This document shows positions 1 through 8,519 of a stretch of 64,000 bases of DNA, piece after piece. Within the stretch, counting starts at the first letter, position 1. Each line of letters opens with the position of its first letter. The notes below the pieces were generated by a model. That model searched no databases and was not told the origin of the DNA. It saw nothing but the letters and a program-made list of their open reading frames with translations. Both the position numbers and the translations under genes were made by a program. Source of the stretch: Colwellia maritima (GTDB lineage: Bacteria > Pseudomonadota > Gammaproteobacteria > Enterobacterales > Alteromonadaceae); NCBI RefSeq assembly GCF_022669015.1, contig NZ_JAKKSL010000001.1, positions 1,904,059 through 1,968,058 of the forward strand. The letters run 5' to 3'.

Positions 1-99
1 TTTAGTATTGGCTATGCTGACAGCATTAGTTTTGCTCATCGATTTAAATTGTTCTATGGAATCAGCCCTGGGAAATGGCGAAGTTTAGAAAAAGACTAA
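1..99 (+). CDS. AraC-family regulator, C-terminal end only
   Basis: The window opens inside a gene. Frame 1 reads 32 residues to a TAA at 97-99: the motif GYADSISFAHRFKLFYGISP followed by GKWR is the second helix-turn-helix of AraC/XylS regulators, which normally ends in a similar GxSPxxyR block. The rest of the protein lies upstream of the window, so its ligand and targets cannot be judged. An inverted repeat follows directly and may end its transcript. Confidence 0.8.
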   Translation, partial: FSIGYADSISFAHRFKLFYGISPGKWRSLEKD

Positions 100-100
100 C

Positions 101-120
101 TTAACCTCAACTCGGGTTAA
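101..120 (+). terminator. Inverted repeat after the AraC gene
   Basis: TTAACC and GGTTAA flank an 8-base loop just after the stop codon. There is no strong T-tract, so termination is uncertain. The same 20-base palindrome recurs at 281-300, about 27226-27245 and 47572-47591, so it may be a dispersed repeat rather than a dedicated terminator. Confidence 0.45.
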
Positions 121-301
121 GAAGTTTTTAACTCATTGAAAATTAGTATTTAATTTTCCTCTTATCACTATAATGAGATAGTTTTGCTTAATTCAAGGCA
201 AATTTACGCGTCAATAGCTAGTCTATTGCAAGTGAATTTAACGAAGAAGTTAGTAAAAATAGCCATTATAGAAAGATTTATTAAGCCGAGCTGAGGTTAA
301 C

Positions 302-1342
302 TTACGTTTCCTGAGGTTTTTTCGTAGAATCTCGCTCAATAATTTCAAAATCTAACACATTACGATACTCGCGAGTATTGGACGTAGATAAATCAGAAAA
401 CTTACCTGAAGCAATGATTTCAACGGCTAAATCAGCCATTTGTTTAATGGGTTGTCGAACGGTTGTTAAGTTGGGTGAAACGGCCGTTGCAATATGGCCA
501 TCATCAAATCCAACAATAGATAAATCGTTAGGTACAGAAAGTCTATTCATATGTGCCGCTGATAAAGCGCCTGCTGCCATTTCATCATTGGCAGCAAATA
601 TTGCGGTTGGCCTATTTGGTAAAGACAGTATTTTTTTGGCTGCCATTAAACCTGAATCAACAGTAAATAAACCTTGTTCAATATATTCAGGCGGAACTGA
701 AATTTTGTTTGAACGTAAGGCGTCTAAATAGCCCTGATAACGTAATCGACTGACCCCTTGATTAGGATTCCCTATAATATGACCAATTTTGGTGTGACCT
801 TGTTTTATTAATAACTCAGTCAGCTCAAAACTTGCCTGATAATCATCCATACAAATATAAGGTGATAAATTAAATTGGCTGTCAGGCGCTATTCTTACAA
901 AGGAAATATTTTTTTCTTTAAGCATTTCAAGCAATTTAGTATCATTGCAAACAGGGGGTAATAATATTATGCCATCCACTTTAGTTACTTCAATAAGTTC
1001 TTGTACAGAAGCGAGTGATTTTTCAGAATCTTCATCAATCTCATCTGCAACCAAATGATGCCCAGTTAAGCGACAACTTTTTAATCCGCGAAGTAGAAAT
1101 TTACTTACATAAGAAGTATCTGAGTCAAAGTAGAGTAAACCAATAAAAAATGACTTATTACTCGCTAATCGGCGCGCAGAAACATTAGGTCGATAATTAA
1201 GCGCTTTCACCGCATCCATAACTAGGGTACGTTTTGCATCACTCACCTTCGCATGATTACTCAGCACTCGGGATACCGTCATACTTGAAACGCCTGCCAT
1301 TTTAGCCACATCTTGTATTCTTGCGCGTTTAGAAGCCGTCAC
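302..1342 (-). CDS. LacI-family transcriptional regulator
   Basis: A sugar-responsive DNA-binding repressor of 346 residues, the usual LacI length. Residues 8-27 form the helix-turn-helix (IQDVAKMAGVSSMTVSRVL), followed by the hinge helix with YRPNVSARRLAS. The periplasmic-binding-like effector domain follows, with IFAANDEMAAGAL and SIVGFDDGHIATAVSPNLTTV typical of the C-terminal lobe. The start is a GTG. It lies next to an AraC regulator and a secreted peptidase, neither of which names its regulon. No palindromic operator was recognised in its own upstream region. It is a different LacI protein from the NagR-like one at 57147-58163. Confidence 0.92.
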   Translation of the reverse strand: MTASKRARIQDVAKMAGVSSMTVSRVLSNHAKVSDAKRTLVMDAVKALNYRPNVSARRLASNKSFFIGLLYFDSDTSYVSKFLLRGLKSCRLTGHHLVADEIDEDSEKSLASVQELIEVTKVDGIILLPPVCNDTKLLEMLKEKNISFVRIAPDSQFNLSPYICMDDYQASFELTELLIKQGHTKIGHIIGNPNQGVSRLRYQGYLDALRSNKISVPPEYIEQGLFTVDSGLMAAKKILSLPNRPTAIFAANDEMAAGALSAAHMNRLSVPNDLSIVGFDDGHIATAVSPNLTTVRQPIKQMADLAVEIIASGKFSDLSTSNTREYRNVLDFEIIERDSTKKPQET

Positions 1343-1506
1343 TAAATTAATTCCATACGTTAATTCATCTTACATGGCTGCATTATAACAAAATTTGGTA
1401 GCGATATCATTTAATAATTCAATTTAACCTTTTAAAATTAAATTTTATATAATACAAATAAAAACAGTGATTTAAATTAGATAATGTCAGTGCCAATAGT
1501 AACATT

Positions 1507-1546
1507 AACATGCTCCTTGAATTAGCTGTTGTTCAAGGAGTATGTT
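1507..1546 (-). terminator. Hairpin downstream of the M28 peptidase gene
   Basis: A 15-bp stem with a single G-T wobble (arms 1507-1521 and 1532-1546) around a short loop lies immediately beyond the stop codon of the minus-strand peptidase gene. Only a short T stretch follows on the minus strand, so it is a plausible but weak intrinsic terminator. Confidence 0.6.
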
Positions 1547-1562
1547 AAAACGAAAGTGATAT

Positions 1563-2969
1563 CTATTTTCTAAAATCTATCGCCGATTGCGTAGCAAAAT
1601 ACGCGAAAACAGTATATACCGCTGTATTTTGTTTTAATGCGTCGGGATCAATTTTGTCTAACGTATCATTTTCAGTATGATGATAGTCAAAGTAAGTGCT
1701 GCCATCAGGTGAAAAATTAATACTGGGCATGCCGGCATCAGACAGTAAACTCATATCTGATTGCGCACGGGCGTCATTTGTGGGCGCTAATGACACTCCC
1801 ATAGGGGCTAAAATATTTGCTAACGCTCGTATACCATTTAGAGAACTTGCTCCAACACCTGGAGTCATTTTATATATGCGACCTAGACCAAAATCCCATT
1901 CTGCTCCAATGATATGATTATCCATGTTCGTTTTATGCTTATCAACGTAAGCTTTTGCACCCAGTAACCCAACTTCTTCAGCAGCAAATAAAATAACACG
2001 CAATGTTTTTTTAGGTCGTACAGGGAGTTGAGCAATATGATGTGCAGAAGCTAGCACCATTGCAACGCCTAAACCATCATCCATAGCACCGGTGCCAACG
2101 TCCCGACTATCTAAGTGAGCACCAATTGCTACAATGTCATTAGGAAATTCACTGCCGGTGATTTCACCAATAACATTTGCAGATTTAACCATTTCGCCTT
2201 TAGGATTGTTAGAGGTCATTTTCAAATGAAAATTTACCGTTTTTTCACGAGAAAATTGATTAACAAGTAAGTTTGCATCTGGGTTAGATAGTGCTACAGC
2301 GGGTATTTTCTTTACTCCCTCTTTGTAACGCATCATACCTGTATGTGCAATTCTATTGTTATCAGTACCTACAGAACGCATAATGAATGCAATAGCCCCT
2401 TTTTCAGCAGCAATACTAGCGCCTTCTACGCGTGCTCCTACTGCCGGACCATAATCCTGGCCATCTATGTGCCGTGTCATTTGATAGGATACAAAAGCAA
2501 TTTTTCCTTTTAAGCTACCTTTAGGGGCCATTTTTAAATCAGCAAGTGTTTTAAAGTGCTCTACAGGTGCCGTTATGCCCGTTTGTTCTGTGCCTACACT
2601 ACCGCCTAAAGCAATAACAACAACATCATGAGGGAAAGGGGTAACTATGCGCGCTTTTACTTCACCTCGAGACCATTTTGGACCAGAGACTTCTTCAGTC
2701 CACACTTTATCAAACCCAAGGGATTTCATTTTAGCTGTGGCCCATTTTATTGCTTTTTTATCACCTTCACTGCCCATGAATCGATGGCCAACCTCAGTGG
2801 TAAGTGACTCGACAATTTGATAAGAAAGATCTGAATTTAACGCTGTGTTTTTTAAAAGTTCAATCTGTGTTTGCTCTGCCTCTGATAAAGCCATAGCGTG
2901 TGAGCTAAAAGCACATAGAACACTTAGCGTGAATGGAATGAACATTGATCTTATTTTGTGTTTAAACAT
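1563..2969 (-). CDS. Secreted M28-family zinc metallopeptidase
   Basis: An exported aminopeptidase/carboxypeptidase-like enzyme of 468 residues. Residues 1-28 are a signal peptide ending near SSHAMA. A PA-like insert (about 120-260) precedes the M28 catalytic domain. Visible zinc-site motifs are GAHLDSRDVG (His, about 285), AMDDGLG (bridging Asp), FAAEEVGLLG (catalytic Glu and ligand Glu) and YHHTENDTLDKID (last His, about 434). It probably trims peptides in the periplasm or outside the cell. It is monocistronic, with an intrinsic hairpin after the stop codon. No lesion is visible. Confidence 0.92.
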   Translation of the reverse strand: MFKHKIRSMFIPFTLSVLCAFSSHAMALSEAEQTQIELLKNTALNSDLSYQIVESLTTEVGHRFMGSEGDKKAIKWATAKMKSLGFDKVWTEEVSGPKWSRGEVKARIVTPFPHDVVVIALGGSVGTEQTGITAPVEHFKTLADLKMAPKGSLKGKIAFVSYQMTRHIDGQDYGPAVGARVEGASIAAEKGAIAFIMRSVGTDNNRIAHTGMMRYKEGVKKIPAVALSNPDANLLVNQFSREKTVNFHLKMTSNNPKGEMVKSANVIGEITGSEFPNDIVAIGAHLDSRDVGTGAMDDGLGVAMVLASAHHIAQLPVRPKKTLRVILFAAEEVGLLGAKAYVDKHKTNMDNHIIGAEWDFGLGRIYKMTPGVGASSLNGIRALANILAPMGVSLAPTNDARAQSDMSLLSDAGMPSINFSPDGSTYFDYHHTENDTLDKIDPDALKQNTAVYTVFAYFATQSAIDFRK

Positions 2970-3074
2970 AAAATTCCTTAACGTTTATTTACTAAACCTT
3001 ACGTTGATTAATCTAGAGCCTCTTAATATTTAGAGGAATAGATTGACCTGGTCAACTAAATTCAGTCACCCTAG

Positions 3075-3955
3075 TTAAGCAACCATTTTTAATTCTTTAT
3101 CAGCTAGCTCAAATTCATTTGGACTTTGGTAATCCAGATAAGAATGAAGTCTATGACTGTTGTACCACATTGTTATATAATTCAATATATCTTGCTGCGC
3201 ATCATAACGTGTTTCATAGTTACGCCAGTGAACACGTTCTTGTTTTAAACTGCCGAAGAAGCTTTCGGCAACGGCATTATCCCAAAGAACAACCTTTTTT
3301 ACTCATACTCCCAACAAAACCATTTGATTTGAGCAATCGACGATATTGATGACTCGCATATTGAACACCTTGATCTGAGTGAACTATCAATCCTGCTTTG
3401 GGTTGTCGCTGCCAAATAGCCATCGTTAACGCATCACAAACAAGCTGTGCTTTCATTCTCGAACCCATACTCCACCCAACAACTTTCCGTGAATATAAAT
3501 CAATCACGACGCATAAGTACAACTTGACCTTCCGTTGTCCAAACGTACGTGATATCACCTACCCACGCTTGGTCTTGAGCTTCTACGGTAAAATTCTGCT
3601 TAAGCTCATTTTGATAAATAGGCTTGTTATGATCGCTGTTCGTTGTTGCCTTGTATTTCTTTTTATAGCGAACCCAGACATTTGCTTCTTTCATTAACTG
3701 AGCTGTTTTTCTTCGACTTACAGGAAAGCTCAGTGTATTGAGTACCTTTTTAATGCGTCTAGCACCATAAGTATTGTCACTAAATTTGGCAATGTCTTTG
3801 ATCAACTCAATCATTTCTTGATGGTCTAAATCATCAGATTCACTTAATTTACGTTTTTGATAACTATAATAATTATTACTTTTAACACCCAGTACATGGC
3901 ACATTAAAACCACAGGCCAGATCTTCTTATGTTGGGCAATAAACGAATACTTTAC
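3075..3955 (-). pseudogene. IS3-family transposase OrfB (copy 1), frameshifted
   Basis: The catalytic DDE half. Recognisable blocks are HQEMIELIKDIAKFSDNTYG, WVGDITYVWT (first Asp), LIVHSDQGVQYAS (second Asp) and DNAVAESFFGSLKQERVHW (Glu). The reading frame is broken twice: after TEGQVV (an extra G before YLCVVIDLYS) and between SMSKKG and DNAVAES. The first break is shared exactly with copy 2; at the second, copy 1 has two more bases than copy 2 and both are out of frame. As read, no intact OrfB can be made. Confidence 0.88.
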
Positions 3956-4245
3956 TTCGTTTCTTTTGCAAAGAAGACCGTCGCTTTTTTTAATATTTCG
4001 CGCTCCATTTCGAGACGCTTCACTTGCGCTTTTAAGTTGCGGATCTCTTCTTGCTCAGGCGTTAGTTTTCCATTACCACGAAAAGCATGCCCATCATCAT
4101 TCTCAGATTCTTTTATCCAACGACCAAGCATGTTTGGGTTAACTCCCAAATTTCTAGCGGCTTCAGCTTGTGAATAATTTTGTTCTATCACTAAAGCGAT
4201 GGCATCAAGTTTAAATTCTTTTGAATATTTTTTACGTTTTGTCAT
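3952..4245 (-). CDS. IS3-family transposase OrfA (copy 1)
   Basis: A 97-residue DNA-binding half of the transposase: an N-terminal helix-turn-helix (KRKKYSKEFKLDAIALVIE to NPNMLGRWIKE) and a leucine-zipper-like C-terminus (EEIRNLKAQVKRLEMEREIL). It ends in a run of seven A followed by G, the usual site at which IS3 elements slip -1 to make the OrfAB fusion. It is identical in sequence to the copy 2 product. Confidence 0.93.
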   Translation of the reverse strand: MTKRKKYSKEFKLDAIALVIEQNYSQAEAARNLGVNPNMLGRWIKESENDDGHAFRGNGKLTPEQEEIRNLKAQVKRLEMEREILKKATVFFAKETK

Positions 4246-4308
4246 TTCAATCTCCAGTTAAGTCTATTATTCCTTAACTGGGGTAGTCGAATCAATTAGA
4301 CCACGTCA

Positions 4309-4641
4309 GATAGGTTAGTCGTAAGATTATCCAATGATGTTACTTCTTGAACGAGTATCTAATAAATAAGTGAAAAACATAAGACATAATTGCGTTATTT
4401 CATCCTTATTTGTTTTAAGCTTTACGATGCCATAACGTACACGAATTATTATAGCTGAATATAAACGTGAATTAGCCCCTATTAGAGTATTTTCTATAGG
4501 GGCAGACTTCTTACACAGTGAGTCAAACGCTAGAAAGTACCTTTTTATTATGCAAAAAAAAGCACCGGCCGAAAGGGCAGATGCTTCTTGGTGTTTATCA
4601 ATTGTATGGGTTTGCCTAAGCTAGCCCTTATCGATAACTAA
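4309..4641. other. Gap with PEP-CTERM gene terminator, otherwise empty
   Basis: No coding sequence is supported. The stretch carries the GAT duplication that closes IS copy 1 and a hairpin with an A-run at 4551-4590, which reads as the intrinsic terminator of the minus-strand PEP-CTERM gene. Confidence 0.5.
4551..4590 (-). terminator. Intrinsic terminator after the PEP-CTERM gene
   Basis: On the minus strand an AAGCA...TGCTT outer stem encloses a GCC-GAAA-GGC tetraloop hairpin and is followed by a run of eight T. It is placed about 50 bases beyond the stop of the PEP-CTERM gene. Confidence 0.7.
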
Positions 4642-5192
4642 TTAAGCTTGTTTTTTGAACCTACGTGCAGCTAAGCCCATTAGGCCTAAACCAAGGATAG
4701 CTAGTGTTGAGGGTTCGGGAACTGCAGTCGCTCTTGCGAAAACAACGTTGGAATAGCGAGTGTTGCCGAAGAGGGTAAAGTTATTGCCCGCTATAGGTGC
4801 TATATCTGTTCGTATGAAAGCGTATGCAGAAGTTACTTTATTAGAGTCATATGCATATGCCACATTTATAAAGCAGTTAGCAGATATGCTGCACTCTGCA
4901 ACAGAGTCGGCTCCAGTTCCATCGATACTAGGTGGTGCATTTTCAAACAGCGTGCCTACGAACATCGCTGCTATGCCAGTCGCAGCGTCTATTGCGAATT
5001 GTTCAGAGTAAAGCGATTCTGAAAGAGAGAAAGGGGTTGCGAAAAAATCGAAACGATAGATATTGTTGTTAATGATTATATTGTCCACACCTACCACTTT
5101 CCCGGACCTCTAAGATTAAACCTGCACGCGCAAAACTATTTGGTCAACATGATTAATGATATAAGTAGAGTGGTTATTAATTTTTTCTTCAT
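4642..5192 (-). pseudogene. PEP-CTERM sorted exoprotein, frameshifted
   Basis: The C-terminus is a textbook PEP-CTERM signal: VPEPSTLAILGLGLMGLAAR followed by RFKKQA, i.e. the PEP motif, a membrane helix and a basic tail, recognised by exosortase and linked to exopolysaccharide export. The N-terminal signal peptide MKKKLITTLLISLIMLTK starts at 5192 behind a good ribosome site (AGAGGA) but runs into a stop. A second frame continues with SFARAGLILEVRESG, typical of a mature start, and a third frame carries the rest. Two frameshifts are therefore needed to join about 180 residues. The mature domain is not recognised. The gene is caught between two IS copies. Confidence 0.75.
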
Positions 5193-5387
5193 TTGATATT
5201 CCTCTTAATCCTTCACAGCTGTTTACGAAAGCACTCATGATGATAATTCATTTAGTAGTGCTTAGAACGTGCCAATACTATTTATTGTTATTTTGTAATA
5301 TCTTATGATTTCTTTGCTTTTGTATGACGTGGTCTAATTGATTCGACTACCCCAGTTAAGGAATAATAGACTTAACTGGAGATTGAA

Positions 5388-5681
5388 ATGACAAAACGTA
5401 AAAAATATTCAAAAGAATTTAAACTTGATGCCATCGCTTTAGTGATAGAACAAAATTATTCACAAGCTGAAGCCGCTAGAAATTTGGGAGTTAACCCAAA
5501 CATGCTTGGTCGTTGGATAAAAGAATCTGAGAATGATGATGGGCATGCTTTTCGTGGTAATGGAAAACTAACGCCTGAGCAAGAAGAGATCCGCAACTTA
5601 AAAGCGCAAGTGAAGCGTCTCGAAATGGAGCGCGAAATATTAAAAAAAGCGACGGTCTTCTTTGCAAAAGAAACGAAGTAA
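5388..5681 (+). CDS. IS3-family transposase OrfA (copy 2)
   Basis: Identical to the copy 1 protein: 97 residues with an N-terminal helix-turn-helix and a C-terminal coiled coil. The slippery A7G run at 5642-5649 lies inside its 3' end, where -1 frameshifting would join it to the orfB frame. Confidence 0.93.
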   Translation: MTKRKKYSKEFKLDAIALVIEQNYSQAEAARNLGVNPNMLGRWIKESENDDGHAFRGNGKLTPEQEEIRNLKAQVKRLEMEREILKKATVFFAKETK

Positions 5682-6556
5682 AGTATTCGTTTATTGCCCA
5701 ACATAAGAAGATCTGGCCTGTGGTTTTAATGTGCCATGTACTGGGTGTTAAAAGTAATAATTATTATAGTTATCAAAAACGTAAATTAAGTGAATCTGAT
5801 GATTTAGACCATCAAGAAATGATTGAGTTGATCAAAGACATTGCCAAATTTAGTGACAATACTTATGGTGCTAGACGCATTAAAAAGGTACTCAATACAC
5901 TGAGCTTTCCTGTAAGTCGAAGAAAAACAGCTCAGTTAATGAAAGAAGCAAATGTCTGGGTTCGCTATAAAAAGAAATACAAGGCAACAACGAACAGCGA
6001 TCATAACAAGCCTATTTATCAAAATGAGCTTAAGCAGAATTTTACCGTAGAAGCTCAAGACCAAGCGTGGGTAGGTGATATCACGTACGTTTGGACAACG
6101 GAAGGTCAAGTTGTACTTATGCGTCGTGATTGATTTATATTCACGGAAAGTTGTTGGGTGGAGTATGGGTTCGAGAATGAAAGCACAGCTTGTTTGTGAT
6201 GCGTTAACGATGGCTATTTGGCAGCGACAACCCAAAGCAGGATTGATAGTTCACTCAGATCAAGGTGTTCAATATGCGAGTCATCAATATCGTCGATTGC
6301 TCAAATCAAATGGTTTTGTTGGGAGTATGAGTAAAAAAGGTTGTTTTGGGATAATGCCGTTGCCGAAAGCTTCTTCGGCAGTTTAAAACAAGAACGTGTT
6401 CACTGGCGTAACTATGAAACACGTTATGATGCGCAGCAAGATATATTGAATTATATAACAATGTGGTACAACAGTCATAGACTTCATTCTTATCTGGATT
6501 ACCAAAGTCCAAATGAATTTGAGCTAGCTGATAAAGAATTAAAAATGGTTGCTTAA
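5678..6556 (+). pseudogene. IS3-family transposase OrfB (copy 2), frameshifted
   Basis: The DDE catalytic half in the -1 frame relative to orfA. It has the same extra base near 6110 (after TEGQVV) as copy 1, and a second break near 6345 between SMSKKG and DNAVAESFFG, where copy 2 lacks a CT present in copy 1. The last segment, with the catalytic Glu, is 6341-6556. The shared lesion in two independently inserted copies suggests either transposition in trans or a recurrent sequence error. Confidence 0.88.
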
Positions 6557-6860
6557 CTAGGGTGACTGAATTTAGTTGACCAGGTCAGTAAAATCTCAAC
6601 GTGTAAAGAAACCCGACATAATTAGCGTCTTTATGAGCTGTTTTGGCGCCTATGTATTGGTTGATTTAAGCAGCTTTTGCTTCGCGTTTTTAAGGAGTGA
6701 AATGTTGTGCGGTCTTAGTTTTACCCTTGGACTAATCTTACCCATTACATGGTGTTTGGTGGTTGTTAAGTAATGCTAGGTTTAAGCGGAAGCGGAACCG
6801 GATTTTTAGAATAATTTAGTAGGCTGTTTAACACCAAGCCTCGAATTACCCTCTATGGAA

Positions 6861-7178
6861 TTAACCCCTAGAAAGGAACCAAGTTTTTATAAGGTTATCT
6901 GTTTTACGTTTCTTCAAGCAACGAAAGACAATTGAGCTTTCATCAATGAGAATTCGCTCATATTCTAGCTCTATCGCTTCGCGTGGTCGACAACCTGTAT
7001 AATGAAGTACTTGGCAAAACATGCGCTCAATAGGAGCTTCATCTTGAGCAGAGGCTAAAAATTTGCCGCGTTCGTCAGCAGTGCAATATAACCTTTCACC
7101 GCTAGGGCTAAAGAGTCGCATTTCAGGGCTTATTTCGTCACGATACATGATGCACCAAAACTGTAGAGAAGTGTTCAA
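6861..7178 (-). pseudogene. Tyrosine recombinase fragment
   Basis: About 105 residues. The segment GERLYCTADERGKFLASA leads into the start of a catalytic domain with VLHYTGCRPREAIELEYERI, whose Arg is the first of the recombinase RHRHY set. It ends after SSIVFRCLKKRKTDNLI, so the later H-x-x-R and Tyr are missing. The fragment lies beside IS copy 2 and 0.5 kb from a tRNA-Ser T-arm duplicate at 7672-7688, which suggests the remains of an element once integrated at a tRNA gene. Confidence 0.75.
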
Positions 7179-7385
7179 AGCTTAGTTGATGATCATAAAG
7201 TTTGCATAAAAAGCCCGGATAATTTACCGGGCATTTGGATATTGCGCATCACTTTGGGGTAGTCGGGTTATTTGATAAATTGAATATACTGCCTTATTTC
7301 GTCTTTTCTGGTTAGTGCTTCGCTGTTACTAGCAAACATTGAGAAAGTGACTCAATTAAAGTAATGGTAATGACCCATAAAACAA

Positions 7386-7447
7386 AATGGGTCATATTTG
7401 GGGCAGATTTTTATAAGGTATGTTCAGCTATGTTAAAGTAGAGTTAT
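7386..7447. repeat. Dispersed repeat R1, copy 1
   Basis: About 62 bases containing GGGTCATATTTGGGGCAGAT recur in the same orientation at 54123-54184 with few differences. Both copies lie near sequences that resemble the 3' end of ssrA. Its identity is unknown; an IS end or a small non-autonomous element is possible. Confidence 0.75.
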
Positions 7448-7671
7448 CAAAACACTGTTTATATTGATGAAAGTTAAACTAATTATGATCATGTTGAATT
7501 TGGTGTCATTTGGTATGAAAATGCCGTTTTAAATTGTTCGTATTGTTCGTATTGTTCTTTTGTTTGGATCGTTTTTGGATCTAAATTAAGGGTCGACTAG
7601 TCTCATTTAGTACGGAGCGCACCTGTAGGTCTTGTAATATGCGCGACTATACGCCCCCTAAATTCACTCTT

Positions 7672-7688
7672 GAGAGTTCGAATCTCTC
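7672..7688 (+). repeat. tRNA-Ser T-arm duplicate
   Basis: GAGAGTTCGAATCTCTC is identical to the T stem-loop of the tRNA-Ser gene at 27353-27442, but no tRNA can be folded around it. T-arm plus 3'-end duplications are the usual att products of tyrosine integrases, and an integrase fragment lies 0.5 kb away. Confidence 0.55.
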
Positions 7689-7750
7689 ACTGAAAATAGT
7701 GTAAAAAGTGCGGGTCGTATGCGTGTCGTTCCGAAATCGTTTCTGTATAA

Positions 7751-7776
7751 ATGATCATCATGATCATCATGATCAT
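7751..7776. repeat. Nine-base tandem repeat
   Basis: ATGATCATC occurs twice in tandem followed by ATGATCAT. Each unit contains the palindrome TGATCA. The function is unknown; it lies between two copies of GTGCGGGTCGTATG. Confidence 0.7.
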
Positions 7777-7871
7777 ACGATCAGTTTTGAATGATCCAAC
7801 CCTTTACAAATGGGTGCGGGTCGTATGAGTGTGGTTTTCTAGTGGGTTTGTAGTCGTTATTTAATGAAAAA

Positions 7872-7901
7872 ACCCAGTAAAAACAAGCGCTTTTACTGGG
7901 T
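7872..7901. terminator. Strong hairpin left of the integrative element
   Basis: ACCCAGTAAAA and TTTTACTGGGT form an 11-bp stem, preceded by an A-run on the plus strand, so it would end a transcript coming from the right on the minus strand. It sits 5 bases from the ATTGGTGGGGCG att-like core, mirroring the order terminator-ssrA end seen at 13838-13880. Confidence 0.65.
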
Positions 7902-7917
7902 CTGGATTGGTGGGGCG

Positions 7918-8519
7918 TCATCTTAATTGGGTTTGTAGTTATTTGTTTTTTATAGGTTTTGTCTTTTGTTCTTTGTTTTATAGGTACTAAGTGAGGTACT
8001 AAGAATTAAAATCATTAGTTATGTACTGTATAAGCCTACATGGTTATTTCGAGTTTTCAATGTCAACAATCCTTAGGTGATTATTAGGGCGTTTATCAAT
8101 TCACATTTTAGGTTTTTGGAGTGTTTTCACCTCTGTTTTAGCCGTTTTCATCCCTATTTTTGTTGGCGTTAATCCTACAAAGCTAATTATAAAAATCATA
8201 CATCTCTTATTATACCTGAGTTTGACAGGTGTCTAATCATTGCATAATGTTTCAAAAAAACAATTCTTATTTCTCACGCATAAAAATTGACTTAGGCGGC
8301 TGTACTGGCGACACCATATAACCTAAACAATTTGATAGCCCCTACCTATCATCGCAAGATACCCTAGTCACCACTCTAGACCTTTAAAAGCGTTATATTA
8401 GCTGTTCTGCTACTGCCTGCTAGCAAATACTAAAAAAACTCACTGAACAAACATATGTTGCATTTAATTTAGGGCGATGATAAAAATTAAACCTAAGAAT
8501 TCAATTTAAGGGATTAAGA
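7918..8519. other. Noncoding left arm of the integrative element
   Basis: About 600 bases without a supportable gene. It holds two GGTACTAAG repeats (7983-7991 and 7995-8003) and one copy of the 76-base internal repeat (8268-8343), then the leader of the lipoprotein gene. Confidence 0.6.
8268..8343 (+). repeat. Element-internal repeat, copy 1
   Basis: About 76 bases with the conserved core AAAAATTGACTTAGGCGGCT, recurring in the same orientation at 11872-11949. Its position is about 180 bases upstream of the lipoprotein gene. The role is unknown (processing, packaging or replication site are all possible). Confidence 0.8.

Larger units (their letters stand above)
3044..4308 (-). mobile_element. 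IS3-family insertion sequence, copy 1
   Basis: A 1265-bp element bounded by imperfect terminal inverted repeats (TGACCTGGTCAACTAAATTC inward from 3044; TGACGTGGTCTAATTGATTC inward from 4308 on the other strand). It is flanked by a 3-bp direct repeat, GAT, at 3041-3043 and 4309-4311. It encodes orfA and a broken orfB on the minus strand. Copy 2 at 5325-6587 is almost identical, inverted, and 2 bp shorter. A 3-bp duplication fits the IS3 family. Confidence 0.93.
5325..6587 (+). mobile_element. IS3-family insertion sequence, copy 2
   Basis: A 1263-bp inverted counterpart of copy 1, with the same terminal repeats and a different 3-bp duplication, GTA, at 5322-5324 and 6588-6590. Separate intact duplications show that each copy arrived by its own transposition, so the pair is not a composite transposon that moved together with the gene between. 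Confidence 0.93.
7179..7905. other. Intergenic scar region with short repeats
   Basis: No gene is supported over 727 bases. It holds a 62-base repeat shared with 54123-54184, a 17-base copy of the tRNA-Ser T-arm, two copies of GTGCGGGTCGTATG (7708-7721, 7814-7827), a 9-base tandem repeat (7751-7776), and a strong hairpin at 7872-7901 just before the left end of the ssrA-integrated element. Confidence 0.6.

Noticed and set aside
3041..6590. Composite transposon carrying the PEP-CTERM gene
   Set aside because: Each IS copy has its own 3-bp duplication (GAT, GTA). A composite unit would have one duplication at the outer ends.
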